Shown one piece after another: positions 34,567-36,230 of a stretch of 36,230 bases of DNA. Both the position numbers and the translations under genes were made by a program. The first letter of the stretch is position 1; every line of letters starts with the position of its first letter. A model generated the notes under the pieces. It worked only from the letters and a program-made list of their open reading frames with translations, was not told the DNA's origin and did no database searches. Source of the stretch: Phaeodactylibacter sp. (GTDB taxonomy: Bacteria > Bacteroidota > Bacteroidia > Chitinophagales > Saprospiraceae); the NCBI GenBank assembly GCA_024103175.1, contig JAGFJE010000069.1, positions 1 through 36,230 of the forward strand. The letters run 5' to 3'.

Positions 34567-34632
34567 ATGTTCATGGGATTATAATTACGATAAGTCGTAT
34601 TACCGAACCAGGTGATGCGACTTATTTTTTTT
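34567..34632 (+). terminator. Terminator cassette, copy 1
   Basis: A lead ATGTTCATGGGATTATAATT (34567-34586) precedes a fifteen-pair stem, 34590-34604 with 34611-34625 (two G-U pairs), loop GAACCA, then a T-run to 34632. This is a good intrinsic terminator for plus-strand transcription. Confidence 0.75.
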
Positions 34633-35019
34633 AGCGATTTCCTCTTTAGACCGCCACCAAGGCAAGAAGTCACAGGATACCACGAAAAACTTACGTTTCT
34701 TCACATTTTGGCTGGATTGATCGCCTCAATCGGCATGGCCAATGGCTATGGTTTTATGCCACGAAGCCGGTTTATTGGCCCCAAATGCAAGAAAACCACA
34801 CCTACCCCTAGAATATGTGTTATAAAACTATTATTTTTACGTCAACTAAAACTAAATGCCCTATTTGTGGTGTTTACGTACTAAACAGATCGCCGATATC
34901 AGTTTTTCCATAACCTGAATAATAAAGGCGGCCCGTTTAAAGTTAGTATAGAGCAAGCTGTAACCGGCAGGCTCAGGGCAGGCGGAAAAAGCTCCAGCCG
35001 CCCCACCAGCAAGACATTC

Positions 35020-35088
35020 ATGTTCATGGGATTATAATTTGTTAGTAGTAGGTCGTATCACATTTTCTTGTGATGCGACTTTTTTTTT
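35020..35088 (+). terminator. Terminator cassette, copy 2
   Basis: The same 20-base lead as copy 1 lies at 35020-35039, followed by a stem GTCGTATCACA (35052-35062) with TGTGATGCGAC (35069-35079) containing one G-U pair, loop TTTTCT, and nine T (35080-35088). Loop and spacer differ between copies while the stem pairing is kept. Confidence 0.75.
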
Positions 35089-35384
35089 CCTTTCCTGCAA
35101 AAATCAGTAAGCAATAATTGATCCTTTAAAGTAAAATTTGTTTCTTTGCATTAAGAGTAAGCTTTTACCCGGAATTAAACACATCCTCATCCATCCCCAC
35201 AGGTTAGATTCTTTGCCGGTTCAACTTCCTTAGAAGAAGCCTTCTCATTGTGTATTGAGGGTTCATTTCACTTCGGTTTCCAGGAAATATTTTTTGTTGA
35301 GCTAATGCTGAACCTAATGGTAATATTCCATCGTACAGGTTTACAGAAGCATATATTTATTCAGCTAACAAATTATACATCCAG

Positions 35385-36230
35385 ATGTGTAGAGATCTAC
35401 GTTCCAAAGCGTGTCACCGCTTTACCTGGAAGCCTCAGCCTCCAAGCAACCGATGGTTACTGCTGCTACTTTTCGCTTTCCTGATACAGATAGCGAACGC
35501 TCAGTTCACCGTCAACCTCACTGTTACAGCACCCAATTGTTTCGGCCTGCCCACCGGTAGTATAATGGCCAGTGTCAGTGGAGGCGCCGCTCCGTTCACT
35601 TATACATGGAGTACCGGCGCAACCGGCAACACCCTGAGCAACATTACCGCAGGGAATTACTCCGTTACGGTAACGGACGGCACGGGCGCTTCGGTAAGCG
35701 AAAGCACCACGGTCGCCGAGCCTACGGTAGTATCGGTAAGCCTGTCGGCCAACACCTGCCAGGTTCCGTTTCTCATAACCGCAACCGGCAACGGGGGCAA
35801 CCCGCCCTATTCCTATTCCTGGACTACCGGCGCCAGCGGCTCCGTGATCACCGTTCCCGGCGCCGACACCTATTGCGTCACCATGACCGACCAGAACCTT
35901 TGCGGAGTGGTCAATTGTATAACCGTCGCCCCCAACCCCCTCGGTGTATCGGTAGACACCGAGAGCCTTACCTGCCCGGATAGCGACGATGGAGAGGTAC
36001 TGGCCATGGCCACAGGAGGTAACCCGCCTTACACCTATGCCTGGAGCAACGGCGCCACTAGCGCTGGCCAAACCGGCCTGCCTGTCGGCACATACACCGT
36101 TACAGTGACGGATTCCGGCGGTTGTTCCGCTTCCGCCTCCGGCACGGTCGGCGCCCCGCCTCCCCTGACGTCTGACGTTACCGGCGCCGGCCCCGGCTGC
36201 GCCGCCGGAAGCGACGGCTCGGCCACGGCC
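35385..36230 (+). CDS. SprB-repeat surface protein, partial (C-terminus off right edge)
   Basis: An ATG at 35385 opens 282 codons to the window end without a stop. Residues 24-40 are a strongly hydrophobic core (WLLLLLFAFLIQIANAQ) after a basic N-terminus, a signal peptide with a long n-region. The rest contains SprB-type repeats of about 70 residues: TAPNCFGLPTGSIMASV with GGAAPFTYTWSTGAT and GNYSVTVTD; a second with NGGNPPYSYSWTTGAS and YCVTMTD; a third, TCPDSDDGEV with GGNPPYTYAWSNGAT and GTYTVTVTD; and a fourth that begins before the edge. SprB itself is the gliding adhesin of Flavobacterium johnsoniae, secreted by T9SS. Related repeat proteins are usually thousands of residues long and end in a T9SS domain. 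It stands downstream of an AT-rich gene-free stretch. Confidence 0.9.
   Translation, partial: MCRDLRSKACHRFTWKPQPPSNRWLLLLLFAFLIQIANAQFTVNLTVTAPNCFGLPTGSIMASVSGGAAPFTYTWSTGATGNTLSNITAGNYSVTVTDGTGASVSESTTVAEPTVVSVSLSANTCQVPFLITATGNGGNPPYSYSWTTGASGSVITVPGADTYCVTMTDQNLCGVVNCITVAPNPLGVSVDTESLTCPDSDDGEVLAMATGGNPPYTYAWSNGATSAGQTGLPVGTYTVTVTDSGGCSASASGTVGAPPPLTSDVTGAGPGCAAGSDGSATA

Larger units (their letters stand above)
33960..35384. other. Gene-free, AT-rich stretch
   Basis: No convincing gene was found in these 1.4 kb. In order it holds a strong bidirectional terminator, phased T-tracts, a cluster of hairpins with a -7-like box, and two copies of a terminator cassette, described separately. A 44-codon minus-strand frame (stop at 34440-34442, starting MNMYEKLAQKLAEKE, overlapping the hairpin at 34401-34442) and a 32-codon plus frame at 34815-34913 with a CPICG pair are too short to call. 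From about 34130 the composition is much richer in A and T than the flanking genes. Confidence 0.7.

Noticed and set aside
34440..34574. 44-codon minus-strand frame MNMYEKLAQKLAEKE
   Set aside because: Too short and without a family match; its end overlaps a perfect hairpin and its start lies in a repeated terminator lead.
34633..34740. Possible dispersed repeat related to the 'cacgaag' type seen in other genomes
   Set aside because: Resemblance is from memory and too loose to annotate.
34815..34913. 32-codon frame with CPICG, like the N-terminal zinc finger of ISL3 transposases
   Set aside because: Only one short motif matches and no transposase body follows; a decayed insertion sequence is possible but not supportable.

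Overview
This window reads as chromosomal DNA of a GC-rich member of the Bacteroidota, most likely of the Saprospiria/Lewinellaceae type. The evidence is a C-terminal type IX secretion (T9SS) sorting domain, SprB-type repeats, FG-GAP/VCBS repeat proteins, a LytS/LytTR pair with a reporter-propeller sensor, many lipoproteins, weak Shine-Dalgarno signals and a few -7 boxes of the Bacteroidota form TAnnTTTG. This placement is inference from gene content. No rRNA, tRNA, CRISPR array or intact insertion sequence was seen.

Layout. (1) 1-2093, minus: 5' part of a secreted FG-GAP/VCBS protein that runs off the left edge. (2) 2209-4190: an uncharacterised alpha-helical protein and a small DUF697 membrane protein. 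(3) 4417-6483: a secreted Ntn-hydrolase of the penicillin acylase family. (4) 6572-9847: a MocR regulator divergent from a GNAT acetyltransferase and a branched-chain aminotransferase. (5) 9903-10697: a DinB-family gene that loses its 3' half exactly where a ParE/antitoxin module begins. (6) 10826-12385, minus: a GT39-type membrane glycosyltransferase. (7) 12660-20948: four tightly packed genes for exported beta-rich proteins ending in an outer-membrane barrel, the best candidate here for an undescribed cell-surface system. (8) 20949-22823, minus: a T9SS-exported propeller protein. (9) 23055-26806, minus: a translationally coupled histidine kinase/LytTR regulator pair. (10) 26957-29503: DoxX, a lipoprotein ApbE, and a DEDDh exonuclease. 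(11) 29481-33959: two MbnP-like lipoproteins followed by two diheme MauG/cytochrome c peroxidase-like lipoproteins, closed by a strong terminator. (12) 33960-35384: an AT-rich gene desert with phased T-tracts, hairpins and a duplicated terminator cassette. (13) 35385-36230: 5' end of a SprB-repeat adhesin-like protein that runs off the right edge.

How the genes may work together. The window is dominated by cell-envelope and exported functions. The MbnP/MauG cluster resembles the known pairing in which a diheme enzyme oxidises a tryptophan of a partner protein to create a copper site; here there are two candidate enzymes and two candidate substrates, one fused to a DUF11 domain. The four-gene 12660-20948 block looks like one transcription unit that exports an IPT/Ig-like protein, a 968-residue beta-repeat protein and an FN3 protein together with a barrel; no function can be assigned from sequence alone. 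Short iterated repeats (7-9 bp units) sit at several gene ends.
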